A program made the translations under genes and the position numbers. The notes under the pieces are model-generated. The model made no database searches and was not told the DNA's origin. It was given only the letters and a program-made list of their open reading frames with translations. Below are positions 1 through 12,784 of a stretch of 64,000 nt of DNA, piece after piece. Numbering within the stretch: the first letter of the stretch is position 1; each line of letters opens with the position of its first letter. Source of the stretch: Sinonovacula constricta (Eukaryota; Mollusca; Bivalvia; Cardiida; Solecurtidae); contig CM017556.1 in assembly GCA_007844125.1 (NCBI GenBank), positions 19,708,110 to 19,772,109 of the forward strand, written 5' to 3'.

Positions 1-689
1 GTTGTCCATCATTATATATTTTATAAAATAGCTGCATGTAAAGTGTCGACAGGAATTGGGTAAAATGTGATTTTACAATAATATGCAAATATATTCACTG
101 AACGTTAGATATAACAGCCATTAAAGATCACTTTTGATAAACTATCTGTATTACATTATTTATGTAGATATGTAAATTTCTGTTGATGTAATGGACACAA
201 TCATTTACAAGACCTCGCATGCCTTCTTTTCAGTGCTACACGCCTCTCTTTTCCTCATATATATAGGTATGTTCTCATTCGCATACTTGTACCTACAAAT
301 AACATTGTTTAGTTTCAACTTGAACAGTGACAAAAACATGCAAAAAAGGAACAAGTTAATCTATTTCAACACGAAGACTGTCAAATTCTGCATAAATAAT
401 TCCGTTTTGCTATTAATCAAAGACCACAGCAACATATAATATGTAATGATTGTAGTGGATAACGGCAGACGTTGGTTATGATTCAAAATAATAACAGGTG
501 TGACTCGTCACTTTAACAACATACAATTTGATGTATCTGCGGTTTATATGATTGATCTGTATTAAATTGGAGGTCAAACTCACTCCGCCCTTGTTACATG
601 TATGATGCAATATGTTGGGATTTGTTTGTCAGTGGAAGGTGAGTATTATTGAGATGGCGTAGTGGCAATTATCCCAAGACAGCTGGCGT

Positions 690-865
690 CTAGGACACCT
701 GCCCTAGACGGATTGCCCCTTAGACAATTGACACTAGGGCGATCCCCCTACTGACTCGGGATTATTGTCCCATAGATTAATTGACGGCAGAACGATTGTT
801 TCTAAGGGAATTGACCCTGGATGATCGCCCCTTAAACAACAGACATTATGGCGATCCCCTCCAGA
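690..865. repeat. Diverged tandem/imperfect repeat
   Basis: Recurring motifs of the type GCCCCTTAGACAATTGAC and GGGCGATCCCC occur two or more times (about 702-745 and 828-862), with intervening degenerate copies (GGGAATTGACCCTGG). The region is more GC-rich than its surroundings. Family unknown. Confidence 0.45.
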
Positions 866-1456
866 GGATGATTCCCACCCCGCCCCCATAATATTCATAC
901 AAAGTTTACAGTGTATGATGATTATATAAAAATATTTACCTTACAATGTTGTTTGAGAATTTAGCTGTTTTTTTGCTTGTAACATATTTCTATTAGAGCT
1001 TTACTGTATTTTTTATAGTACAAATGTTATAAATATTATTTGAACGCTGGATATAAAACATATACATATACCGATTACAGGTTTGTGCAAGCAAGTTTAG
1101 CACAGAGAATATATGTAAAGAGTAGATCTTTTTAAACGGCAGATTTCCTGTGAATTATTTAATTTCTAAACGACTGAAGTCACGTTGTAATAGAAAAACA
1201 TAAACTTCTTCAGCAACCAAGATCTAAGTTATGCCAAGAAACATGAAGCTTATGCCAATAAACTATAAGTTCTGGTATTAATTATCTGCCAAACATCTAA
1301 TGTTTCGGGTTAGGTTACAAGTAAAAACATTTAACGTTTAACATTATTAATCTAGGATATGAAGTATATCGAAATTCTCATGCTCATTGCTGCATGTTTC
1401 ATCTAAATAACGAAGATGGCCGTACAGTGTAAACATGTACACAAACATTTACTAAC

Positions 1457-2668
1457 CTGAGCGATTTGTGGTACACACGCCGACTTCCGGAGAAAAACTT
1501 AGCCCGGTTTCACATTCACATGTGTTGTTGACACAAACACTGCCGTTGGTAATGCATTCTGATGTTAGATTGCAGAGTTCGAGATTGTTGTTTGAGATTT
1601 CATGTTTTGGTCGCTGTCCCTGTAAAGAAAAAAAAAACTTGGTCATTGTATACTCATCTCATCGTTATGAATTGTAAGCCAGCTGTGAAAACAGTTTATT
1701 GCTTTCATTATATAATTGACTTAAATGGCTAAATAGCATATACACATAACACAAACTAAAATCCGGTCGCTTGGAGCAGGGGCGGATCCAGAAAATTTTA
1801 ATAGGGTTTGCGTATCACTCAAGATCCATTCAACTTTATCGCAGTAAATACTAGATATATAAACACAGTAAGGGGGGCTAACTTCGTCCTAAGCAGTCAA
1901 CAGACAAAATTTACTTTAAAATCTTAGTATTTTAGCTTACATGTATGTGCTTTCACAACTTTACTCTTTAACCTGATTAGTGGGGGGAAGCATCCACCAC
2001 ACCGCACCGCACCCACTCCATGGATCCACCCCTGGCTTAGAGTAAACATTAGTATTTTTGTTATTTATTTTATAATGTTGTTTATTTCATAACGTATTGG
2101 CCAGATTGGCAGATATGTATTACAGATTCATAGACGTTTCGTCAATTTTTATTGAGAAAATTGATTGAGGAAATCCCTCTATCAGTAGTGCCGGTGGTTC
2201 TTGAATGCTGTTCGCAGATAAGCATACAACCTGGCTGTCCTTCAACAATCAAAAAGCCAACTCCAAATCGCGTCTCTTTAAAATGAAAAGATAAAAAATA
2301 CGTTTCACCGTAACGTGAATAATTGTGTCGTAAATTTCGACATTCGTACTACTGGCTATAATACCTACTTCTATGGACATGTAAACTACGTCACAACCCG
2401 GCGGTAGTGTTCCGATGTCGGCAGTGTCGGCGTTCAATGAACATACAGATGAGTTTGTGTAAAACATCGCGGATTTGCAACTACTTGTCTCTGAGCATTT
2501 TCCGGCACAAGCCACTAATGAGCGAACTTGTGGGATGGTGGATAGCACAAACCCATAATCATGGTCACACGTTTCAGTTAAGGAATAAAACACTCCAATA
2601 TTTTGGGCAAGCATACAATTGCACATAAACACAAATGCCGCTACTAGTAATACAAAGCGGCCTGCCAT
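1457..2668 (-). CDS. Secreted PAN/apple + EGF-like protein, copy 1 (first two exons, partial)
   Basis: Two exons are visible. Exon 1 (2369-2668) starts with ATG and a hydrophobic signal peptide (about residues 1-21, ending near CMLAQ). A PAN/apple-like domain with six cysteines follows, including the CAGKC..SC spacing typical of apple folds. It ends before a GTAGGT donor in phase 0. Exon 2 (1457-1619, after a TTTACAG acceptor) encodes a six-cysteine EGF-like module (C-x5-C-x6-C-x4-C-x-C-x12-C) and leaves in phase 1. Later exons would lie left of position 1. Copy 2 at 14065-19032 has the same architecture and phases. In copy 1 the first exon is open throughout. PAN and EGF modules usually bind proteins or glycans outside the cell; the ligand cannot be told from sequence. 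I do not recognise an orthologue. Confidence 0.75.
1777..2034. mobile_element. hAT-like MITE with 8-bp target duplication
   Basis: A 258-bp element bounded by inverted termini CAGGGGCGGATCCA and (reverse complement of the right end) CAGGGGTGGATCCA, one mismatch in 14. The flanking 8-mers are GCTTGGAG (1769-1776) and GCTTAGAG (2035-2042), a 7/8 match. An 8-bp duplication and CAGGGG termini are hAT hallmarks. There is no coding capacity. It lies just right of exon 2 of PAN-EGF copy 1, in the intron. Confidence 0.75.
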
Positions 2669-4020
2669 CTTGAAGCGTTCAGAATGGCCTGTCGAACAAC
2701 TGTAAAAATATCCCGATTAAAGAAAGTAATATCTGACACTGTCTAATGCCTGTTCTGAGTGTTTTTTTAACATGTAAATATAACCCAGTTCCAGATATGA
2801 AAGAATGATGAAATCCACAGATTACTATTGCTTATTTGTCTTTCAAAAAAATCAACCAAAGTCGTTGTTGTCTGTCAGACGATTCGAAGACGTTTGACTG
2901 TTGAAGCTGTCTCAAAACCATTAATAACTGCGCGATGTGGACGACTCAAATGCATACAGAATGGTTGCATAATGAGAACCTTTATTTGTTTACTGTATAG
3001 CCAATACTTAATACATGTAGCACAACAAAATCGCTTCTGCTGTCTTGATTGTAAGCTAAGCACGTCAAAACGGTAAAGTTAACAGTTGCCGTAGTTAAAC
3101 CAGGCACACTTTCGAGAGGTTGACAATTCGTTGGCTTGAAAGGTTTTTATCCTTCAATCTGTCATTGAAAGCAAACATCCAGTTGAAGCAGTTTTTTGCC
3201 GATTTTCTTTTCAGTCGATTGCGGCAAATATGAAAACGTTTGTCTGTCCTCTCCCTACGGTATGCGTGTCTCAGAAAATGCAATGTTTGTTTAAACGACG
3301 TTTTCCTAGACAAGTACTGTAATCAAATCGTCTTACTAAATCATTGTTACGAGCTCGTCTGTTTAACTACACACACAAGTTTGATAGTGTGGCTTAGATT
3401 TTATGCGTAAACAAAGACGTATGGGGGCCTTATATATGTTATGTAATAAAGGATTATGATGATTAATGACATAATCACTTGTGTTAATACGAAAAATGGT
3501 TGTTGTTTTTGGTACGGCTTCAAATTTACGGACATGCTTGAAAGACACTTATTCCCCATAACATTTATTGCTTTCCTTTTGTTAATTTGAAGTAATGAAG
3601 TATATTTTTATCTCATAGATAATCAATTATATTTATAATGACATTAAAAGGTGTACTGTGAAAACAGATTATACGTCATAATTTTCTACTCATGGATTTT
3701 TTGGCTTACGCTGTTTTCTTTCAGATAGATTTGTTTTCTTTTCACTGTGCAAGACCACCCGAAAAAGGGTGCGATGTTAGAGCTCTGTAAAACGGCTTAT
3801 GCAACCCAGTCTGCCCTTTTGCCGAGATTTTGATACGTTTATATTTGCCTTATATATATTGATTGCATTCTGCATATCGAATATATATAAGCAACTACGG
3901 ATCTATACTCAATTATTTCATGGAGTAATTGCAATATGCACAGTACAATCAATTCAGAGTAAACTTCGAAATCTTGAGCTTGAAAGCAACATTCTTTAGT
4001 GCCACACCAAATTGTCGATT
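2669..4020. other. Upstream region of PAN-EGF copy 1, duplicated with copy 2
   Basis: No coding exon is seen. Short blocks match the region upstream of copy 2 (19033-19550) in the same order: CCCGATTAAAGAAA against CCCGATTGAAAAAA, AAATCCACAGA in both, TTTGTTTACTGTATAGCCAA against TTTGTTTACTATATATCCAA, and blocks near 3190-3300 against 19440-19540. The duplication therefore included at least about 600 bp of 5' flank, the likely promoter. Confidence 0.5.
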
Positions 4021-4034
4021 GACTTTATGTGACG

Positions 4035-5088
4035 TTAAACGTAACATAAGGATGGATAAGTAATCCAGGAGTAATACCTGGTATAACCGCCATTTATTGA
4101 CAGCACGGCTCTAATTCTCCCGTGCATGGAATTTATCAAGCAGTTTACTTGGTGAATATGGATGTTTTCCCACTCTTCCACCAGGGGCATTGCTTCAATT
4201 TCTCGCGTGACGCCAGTGCTGGACGACGTTTCCGTATTCGACAGACTAAAACGACCCACAGATGTTCGATAGGGGATAAATCTGGACTAAAAGCTGGCCA
4301 TGGCAGTACGGGTACGTTGTTCTCGGCAAGGTAAGCTGTACATATCCTGGCAATATGCAGTTGTGCATTGACATGTTGGGAACACCACGGTATGACGTCG
4401 TACAAACGGAAGGACAACAGGTTGAAGTATTGTGTCTCGATAACTTTGAGTATTCAGGGTCACATCGATGAAGACCAGTGGTGTCTTGTGACCATAGCTA
4501 ATACCATCCTAAACCAGTATACTGCCGCCACCAAATCTATCATGCTCTATTACACGTGCATCCGAATAACGTTCACCACGTCGTCGGTAAACATATGGAC
4601 GTCTGTCCGGCTGGTACAAACGATACTGCGACTTGTCCGAAAACAAGACCTGTCTCCGCTGTCTGAGGGAAAATGCTCCGGGTCGATGTTCAGTGATCAA
4701 GTCCATTAGACGATGTCGTCTTTCTCTGGTAAGAGGTAACCCGACGTCTAGCTGGTAATTTGAAGCTACGTAGTCTGTTTCTGACATTCCTTATACTGAC
4801 TCTCACACCAAAATGGTCTCTCAGGTCCAAGGCAGTTTCTAGAGGGTTACGAAACCGATTGCGGAGGTGTGAAAGCCTAATGTAGCCGTCGTCACGATGT
4901 GACGTCACGCGTGGACGTCCTGGTCTTGGACGGTCGATGGTTGAACCAGTCTCCCCTAAACGCTTAAATAATCTTGAAATTGTGCATGTGTGTACCCCAA
5001 GTTGACGGGATACTTCATATTGCGAAGTCCCAGACAGAACTAAAAAGATTGCGTTTCTTTTTACTCCAAGTGTATAATTTATTAACAT
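4035..5088 (-). pseudogene. Tc1/mariner-type transposase, broken
   Basis: Fragments in several minus-strand frames make up a Tc1-like transposase. An N-terminal helix-turn-helix region (5088-4690) contains SQYEVSRQLGVHTCTISRLF and the GRPR-type motif RPRPGRPRVT. The middle part (4787-4509) holds the first catalytic aspartate in LFSDKSQYRLYQ. The 3' parts (about 4417-4035) hold PAFSPDLSPIEHLW, with the last catalytic glutamate, and a tail ending INGGYTRY. The motif that normally reads QDNA is QHVNAQLH, so the second catalytic aspartate appears lost. There is an in-frame TAG near 4508 and at least three frameshifts. I could not define terminal inverted repeats. This is a dead copy, with no sign of recent activity. 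Confidence 0.85.
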
Positions 5089-5896
5089 AATAATTCGTTA
5101 AATCATTGAAAGTGTATCAATTTGTCATATAATAGATAAATGCACAAAGGAGAATGGAGGAAACAAGAGAACAACCAAACCCCAATTAAAAACATGTCAT
5201 TAGAATGTATTTGCTTAGATGACATGCTGTGCTGTTATTTCTCCCAATGATGTATTCCATTTATTTAATTTCAGCTAAGTCGATAATTCCAATCAGCATT
5301 TCATACTTCCGTAAATATGATTTAGATACATTGATAAATATTCTGAAATTATAATTAAACTGTTTAAATATTGAGACCTCCTGATCTACATACTACAATC
5401 ATTAAAAAATGAGATTGTGCTGTACCAACAAGATGGGTAGGTGGTAAAACGGCTCTCAATGTTTAAATGTGTTTAATTAGGAATAAACCTACACATCCTG
5501 GCAGAAACTACAGTAGAAATAGGAGACGAAATAAGGCTATACAAGTCATTATTCTTGGCAGTATAAGCAGATATGTTAGCAATTTCTTGCTTTTTATTTT
5601 TATTTAATTGGTGTTTATCTTTGGAAACATTTGATAAGAACCAACAGATTATATCAAATATGGATATTGATCTCGTAATTTCAAAGCTCCTTTCACCTTT
5701 TACGAAAACCATTTAGGTTGAGTGAGAGGTATACCAGTTTTTGTTTAATATGAGCAAATTTTACAAGAAGACCATGTTTAAGATTATATAAAACGTTTGT
5801 GCTGCTTCGTTCGGGTCTGTGGTCACTTTAACATTACAAATCTTGGAGTTAGCTAAGTCGTCAGGAAAGAAGACGAGTTTAAATTGTAATAGGATC

Positions 5897-5990
5897 GGTA
5901 GACAATGGTTTAATGAGATCTACCGGTGAGCGGTAGATAATGGTTTGATGAGATCTACTGGTGAGCGGTAGATAATGGTTTGATGATATC
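5897..5990. repeat. 35-bp tandem repeat, about 2.5 copies
   Basis: Unit GGTAGATAATGGTTTGATGA followed by GATCTACTGGTGAGC. The GTAGAT and ATCTAC halves make each unit partly palindromic. Confidence 0.8.
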
Positions 5991-6045
5991 ATACGAAAAG
6001 GATTCGCAGCAAGGGAATAAACGTAGAGAGAGAGGAAGGGAGAGA

Positions 6046-6049
<4 letters not shown>

Positions 6050-6118
<69 letters not shown>
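6050..6118. repeat. (GA)n microsatellite
   Basis: About 35 GA dinucleotides, nearly pure, abutting the truncated MITE copy. Confidence 0.95.
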
Positions 6119-6283
6119 AAGGGACCCTTACTTCGACCTAAGCAGTGAACAGACAAAAAATTTTTTAAAGCTTAGTATTTTTAAGCTTACATGATGTATG
6201 TTTTTTCACAACTCTACTCTTTTACCTGGTTGGTGAGGGGATGCATTCCCCACCCCTACCCTCCTGGATTCATCCCTGGATAA
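6119..6283. mobile_element. Second, 5'-truncated copy of the 1777-2034 MITE
   Basis: The stretch matches the internal part of the 1777-2034 element (for example CCTAAGCAGTGAACAGAC against CCTAAGCAGTCAACAGAC) and its right end (CTGGATTCATCCCTGG). The left terminus is missing and replaced by a long GA microsatellite. Confidence 0.6.
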
Positions 6284-7205
6284 ATTTGTTTATAGTGAAA
6301 CTGTGGCACGCCTTATGTATCTTTTACGCACACTTCCAAATAGGGAACAAGTGTACGCGTGTACGCAGAAGTTAAAATTTAATAATTTCCTGGGATATAA
6401 CTTCTACCTTTACTAAGACATATCTAATCAAGGTAACAAATCCGTGGTAGCTTATAACTTAGCATTATTAAATTTTTTATTCGAAGAATCGAAATTATAA
6501 ACCAATAAAAATAATAAAATAAAAATACCTTTTCTCCCTGGAGATGGAATGCACTTAATACAACTATTTTTTGTTTGAGTGCGGACGATGTTTTGTCCTT
6601 CAATAATGTTAATAAAAGGGAATAATATCCATAGTAGATCATGTCTAAGATTAAACATAAAAAATGGAAATATCGATTTTTCGGCCAAGAAAATTCCTTA
6701 TCGCCTTGATCCGTTGAGCAAAAAGGAGCCATGGAGATGGAATACGCTTGATATAAATAGCTTTTTAGGCGAAATAGTTTTTGGGTATTTTGGAGGTGGG
6801 GTGAATGTTCTTCACTTACTCTGTCAACAAATGTTAACCATATCCATGGTAGATAAGATTTTATAATGATAGTAAAATAGTAGAAGCAGCGACTTTTAAA
6901 CCAACAAAACTAGATAAATGTAACAATACTGCATGGTCTGTGACAATGTCAGTTAAACTTAACACTATCCGAACAACAGGCTTAGAAGTTATTGTTTTCC
7001 CCAATGCATAACTTCAAATTGTCTTTGTTTAAAATTAATGCAAGAGAATATGTATCGATAAATTTTAGGAGTTATGAAAATGCTATCTTGTAAGTATTAT
7101 CATACATTGCATCTAACCAAAAGTATAAAAACAACTTTTAATAAAACCTTTATTTTGATTTGGCGAGTTCAGCGAGCTTGGATCGGTTAATTTAAATTAA
7201 AGCCG

Positions 7206-10200
7206 AGCCCAAGAAAAAATCAATCACTCGAGCTCAAGGAGGAATCAATCACTCGATCCCAAGAAAGTGTCAATCACTCGAGCTCAAAGAAGAGTCAATC
7301 ATTCGAGCCCAAGAAGGTGTCAGTTACTCGAGCTCAAGGAGGAGAAAATCACTCGTGCCCAAGAATCAGCCAATCACTCGAGCTCAAGGAGGAGTCAGTC
7401 ACTCAAGCTCAACGAAGGGGTCAATCACTAGAGCTCAAGGAGGAATCTATCACGAGAGCTCAAGGAGGGGTCAATCACTCGAGCTCAAGGAGGGGTCAAT
7501 CGCTAGAGCTCAAGGAGGGGTCAATTACTCGAGCTCAATGAGGGGTCAATTACTCGAGCTCAAGGAAGAGTCAATCACTCGAGCTCAAGGAGGGGTCAAT
7601 TACTCGAGCTCAATGAGGGGTCAATCGCTAGAGCTCAAGGAGGGGTCAATTACTCGAGCTCAATGAGGAGTCAATCACTCGAGCTCAAGGAGGGGTCAAT
7701 TACTCATACTCAATGAGAAATCAATCACTAGAGCTCAAGGAGGAGTCAATCGTTCGAGCTTAAGGTGGAGCAAATCACTCGAGCTCAATGAGAAATCAAT
7801 CACTAGAGCTCAATGAGAAGGCAATCACTAAAACTCAATGGGGGGTGGGGGGGGTCAATCACTCGAGCTCAAGGAGGAGTCAGTCACTCGAGCTCAAGAA
7901 GGAATCAATCACTAGAGCTCAAAGAGAAGCCAATCACTAAACCTTAAGGTGGGAATCAATCACTCGAGTTTAAGGAAGACTCAATCACTAAAGCTCGAGG
8001 AGAAATCAATCACTAGAGCTCAAGGAGGAATCAATCACTCGAGCTCAATGAGAAATCAATCACTAGAGCTCAATGAGAAGGCAATCACTAAAACTCAATG
8101 GGGGGGGGGGTCAATCACTCGAGCTCAAGGAGGAGTCAGTCACTAGAGCTCAAGGAGGAGTCAGTCACTTGAGCTCAAGGAGGAGTCAATCACTAGAGCT
8201 CCAGGAGGGGTCAGTCACTAGAGTTCAAGGAGGGGCCAATCACTTAAGCTCAAGGAGGGGTCAATCACTCTAGCTCAAGGAGGAGTCAATCGTTCGAGCT
8301 CAAGGTGGAGCCAATCACTCGAGCTCAATGAGAAATCAATCACTAGAGCTCAATGAGAAGGCAATCACTAAAACTCAATGGGGGGGGGGGGGGTCAATCA
8401 CTCGAGCTCAAGGAGGAGTCAGTCACTAGAGCTCAAGGAGGAGTCAGTCACTTGAGCTCAAGGAGGAGTCAATCACTAGAGCTCAAGGAGGGGTCAGTCA
8501 CTAGAGCTCAAGTAGGGGTCAATCACTTAAGCTCAAGGAGGGGTCAATCACTCGAGCTCAAGGAGGAGTCAGTCACTCGAGCTCAATGAGAAATCAATCA
8601 CTAGAGCTCAATGAGAAGGCAATCACTAAAACTCAATGGGGGGGGGGGGGTCAATCACTCGAGCTCAAGGAGGAGTCAGTCACTCGAGCTCAAGGAGGAG
8701 TCAGTCACTAGAGCTCAAGTAGGGGTCAATCACTTAAGCTCAAGAAGGGGTCAATCACTCGAGCTCAAGGAGGAGTCAGTCACTCGAGCTCAAGGAGGAG
8801 TCAGTCACTCGAGCTCAAGGAGGGGTCAATCACTCGTGCTCAAGGAGGAGTCAGTCAATCGAGCTTAAGGAGGGGTCAGTCACTAGAGCTCAAGGAGGAG
8901 TCAGTCACTAGAGCTCAAGGAGGAGTCAATCACTCGAGCTCAAGGAGGAGTCAATCACTCGAGCTCAAGGAGGAGTCAATCACTCGAGCTCAAGGGAGAG
9001 TCAGTCACTCGAGCTCAAGGAGGAGTCAGTCACTAGAGCTCAAGGAGGGGTCAATCACAAGAGCTCAAGGAGGAATCAATCACTCGAGCTCAAGGAGGAG
9101 TCAGTCACTCGGGCTCAAAGAGGAGTCACTCACTGGAGCTCAAGGAGGAGTCAGTCACTAGAGCTCAAGGAGGGGTCAATCACTAGAGCTCAAGGAGGAT
9201 TCAAACACTCGAGTTTAGAGAGGAGTTAATAACAAAAGCTAAAGGAGTAATCAATCACTCGAGCTAAAGGAGGACTCAATCTCTAGAGCTCAAAGAGGGG
9301 TCAATCACTAAAGCTCAAGGAGGTCCCAATCACTAATGCTCAAGGAGGCGTCAATCACTCGAGCGCAAGGAGGAATCAATCACTAGAGCTCAAGGAGGAG
9401 TCAGTCACTCGAGCGCAAGGAGGAATCAATCACTCGAGCTCAAGGAGGAGTCAGTCACTCGAGATCAAGAAGGAATCAATCACTAGAGCTCAAAGAGAAG
9501 CCAATCACTAAACCTTAAGGTGGGAATCAATCACTCGAGTTTAAGGAAGACTCAATCACTAAAGCTCAAGGAGGAGTCAATCACTAGGGCTCAATAAAGA
9601 ATCGATCATTCGAGCTCAATGAGAAATCAATCACTAGAGCTCAATGAGAAGGCAATCACTAAAACTCAATGGGGGGGGGGGGGGGGGTCAATCACTCGAG
9701 CTCAAGGAGGAGTCAGTCACTCGAGCTCAAGAAGGAGCCAATCACTCGAGCTCAAAGAGAAGTCAATCACTAAAACTCAAGGGGGGGGGGGGTCAATTAC
9801 TCGAGCTCAAGGAGGAGTCAATCGTTCGAGCTCAAGGTGGAGCAAATCACTCGAGCTCAATGAGAAATCAATCACTAGAGCTCAATGAGAAGGCAATCAC
9901 TAAAACTCAATGGGGGGGGGGGGGGGGGTGGTCAATCACTCGAGCTCAAGGAGGAGTCAGTCACTCGAGCTCAAGAAGGAATCAATCACTAGAGCTCAAA
10001 GAGAAGCAAATCACTAAACCTTAAGGTGGGAATCAATCACTCGAGTTTAAGGAAGACTCAATCACTAAAGCTCGAGGAGAAATCAATCACTAGAGCTCAA
10101 GGAGGAATCAATCACTCGAGCTCAATGAGAAGGCAATCACTAAAACTCAATGGGGGGGGGGTCAATCACTCGAGCTCAAGGAGGAGTCAGTCACTAGAGC

Positions 10201-12342
10201 TCAAGGAGGAGTCAGTCACTTGAGCTCAAGGAGGAGTCAATCACTAGAGCTCAAGGAGGGGTCAGTCACTAGAGCTCAAGAAGGGGCCAATCACTTAAGC
10301 TCAAGGAGGGGTCAATCACTCGAGCTCAAGGAGGAGTCAATCGTTCGAGCTCAAGGTGGAGCCAATCACTCGAGCTCAATGAGAAATCAATCACTAGAGC
10401 TCAATGAGAAGGCAATCACTAAAACTCAATGGGGGGGGGGGGTCAATCACTCGAGCTCAAGGAGGAGTCAGTCACTCGAGCTCAAGAAGGAGCCAATCAC
10501 TCGAGCTCAAAGAGAAGTCAATCACTAAAACTCAAGGGGGGGGGGGTCAATTACTCGAGCTCAAGGAGGAGTCAATCGTTCGAGCTCAAGGTGGAGCAAA
10601 TCACTCGAGCTCAATGAGAAATCAATCACTAGAGCTCAATGAGAAGGCAATCACTAAAACTCAATGGGGGGGGGGGGGGGGGTTGGTCAATCACTCGAGC
10701 TCAAGGAGGAGTCAGTCACTCGAGCTCAAGAAGGAATCAATCACTAGAGCTCAAAGAGAAGCCAATCACTAAACCTTAAGGTGGGAATCAATCACTCGAG
10801 TTTAAGGAAGACTCAATCACTAAAGCTCGAGGAGAAATCAATCACTAGAGCTCAAGGAGGAATCAATCACTCGAGCTCAATGAGAAATCAATCACTAGAG
10901 CTCAATGAGAAGGCAATCACTAAAACTCAATGGGGGGGGGGGGGTCAATCACTCGAGCTCAAGGAGGAGTCAGTCACTAGAGCTCAAGGAGGAGTCAGTC
11001 ACTTGAGCTCAAGGAGGAGTCAATCACTAGAGCTCAAGGAGGGGTCAGTCACTAGAGCTCAAGGATGGGTCAATCACTTAAGCTCAAGGAGGGGTCAATC
11101 ACTCGAGCTCAAGGAGGAGTCAGTCACTCGAGCTCAAGGATGAGTCAGTCACTCGAGCTCAAGGAGGGGTCAATCACTCGAGCTCAAGGAGGAGTCAGTC
11201 ACTCGAGCTCAAGGAGGGGTCAGTCACTAGAGCTCAAGGAGGAGTCAGTCACTAGAGCTCAAGGAGGAGTCAATCACTCGAGCTCAAGGAGGAGTCAATC
11301 ACTCGAGCTCAAGGAGGAATCAATCACTCGAGCTCAAGGAGGAGTCAGTCACTCGAGCTCAAAGAGGAGTCACTCACTGGAGCTCAAGGAGGAGTCAGTC
11401 ACTAGAGCTCAAGGAGGGGTCAATCACTAGATCTCAAGGAGGATTCAAACACTCGAGTTTAGAGAGGAGTTAATAACAAAAGCTAAAGGAGTAATCAATC
11501 ACTCGAGCTAAAGGAGGACTCAATCTCTAGAGCTCATGGAGGGGTCAATCACTAAAGCTCAAGGAGGTCCCAATCACTAATGCTTAAGGAGGCGTCAATC
11601 ACTCGAGCGCAAGGAGGAATCAATCACTAGAGCTCAAGGAGGAGTCAGTCACTTGAGAGCAAGGAGGAATCAATCACTCGAGCTCAAGGAGGAGTCAGTC
11701 ACTCGAGCTCAAGAAGGAATCAATCACTAGAGCTCAAAGAGAAGCCAATCACTAAACCTTAAGGTGGGAATCAATCACTCGAGTTTAAGGAAGACTCAAT
11801 CACTAAAGCTCAAGGAGGAGTCAATCACTAGGGCTCAATGAAGAATCAATCATTCGAGCTCAAGGAGGAATCAATACTAGAGCGTAAGGAGAAATCAATC
11901 ACTAGAGCTCAAGGAGGAATCAATCACTAAAGCTCAAAGAGGAATCAATCACTCGAGCTCAAGGAGGAATCAATCACTCGAGCTCAAGGATGAGTCAATC
12001 AATAAAGCTTAAGGAGGAGTCAATCACTCGAGCTCAAGGAGAAGTCAATCACTAGAACTCAAGAGGGAATCAATCACTCGAGCTCAAGAAGAAATCAATC
12101 ACTCGAGCTCAAGAAGGAATCAATCACTAAAGCTCAAGGAGGAGTCAATCACTCGAACTTAAGAAGGAATCAATCACTAGAGCTCAAGGAGGAATCAATA
12201 CTAGAGCTCAAGGAGGAATCAATCACTAGAGCTCAAGGAGGAATCAATACTAGAGCTCAAGGAGGAATCAATCACTCGAGCTCAAGGAGGAGTCAATCAC
12301 TCGAACTGAAGAAGTCAATCACTCGAGCCCAAGAAGGGATAT
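7206..12342. repeat. 25-bp minisatellite array with poly-G variant units (about 205 copies)
   Basis: Core CACTCGAGCTCAAGGAGG with period 25 (next unit begins after AGTCAAT or AGTCAGT). Units contain overlapping XhoI and SacI sites. In at least twelve places a variant unit ends AACTCAATGGGG and carries a run of about 8-20 G (near 7838, 8100, 8381, 8637, 9670, 9780, 9912, 10152, 10431, 10537, 10666, 10931). A block starting near 9201 recurs at 11445 with an exact 2,244-bp offset, so higher-order duplication has occurred. Open frames on the plus strand repeat every 25 residues because three units make 75 bp; I regard them as accidental. Confidence 0.97.
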
Positions 12343-12737
12343 TGTTTTGGTCAGTTGTCTGTGCTTTATGCTTCTTATTTGGATAATGTTTGTATGGAGT
12401 TTAATGTTGTTTTTTTCATATGTAGCCTAGTTTTGTCATAAATTGAAATGTTATGCGGGTTAATATGTTATTAATTTATTCAAGAATACAGTTTACACCA
12501 AATTAGCAAACTTAAGCCGTAAGACGATTATTAAGGTATATTTCACAACAATATCAAATATTATGTTCTCAATGCACATTGATATATTTGATGTTATACA
12601 TGTACGTTGCAACAATCGGTAAAATGACAGAAGTTTTACACATTCATTCACATATTATACGACACTCCCTATCATCTTATAGTAGGAAAACGTTTTTAAA
12701 GGCATCTCAAAACCCTTATATAACTGACAACCCCCTC

Positions 12738-12744
12738 ACACACA

Positions 12745-12776
<32 letters not shown>

Positions 12777-12784
12777 CACACACA
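12738..12784. repeat. (CA)n/(CGCA)n microsatellite
   Basis: Mixed CACA and CGCA tract. Confidence 0.9.

Larger units (their letters stand above)
5100..7200. other. Non-coding stretch between Tc1 relic and 25-bp array
   Basis: AT-rich. It contains a short 35-bp tandem repeat (5897-5990), the GA microsatellite, the truncated MITE, and a diverged duplication in which 6538-6660 resembles 6727-6860 (shared GGAGATGGAAT and ATATCCATRGTAGAT motifs). Short open frames here look accidental. Confidence 0.5.

Noticed and set aside
6424..6866. Overlapping short frames on both strands
   Set aside because: They lie in a diverged duplication, with lysine- and isoleucine-rich composition as expected for AT-rich non-coding DNA.
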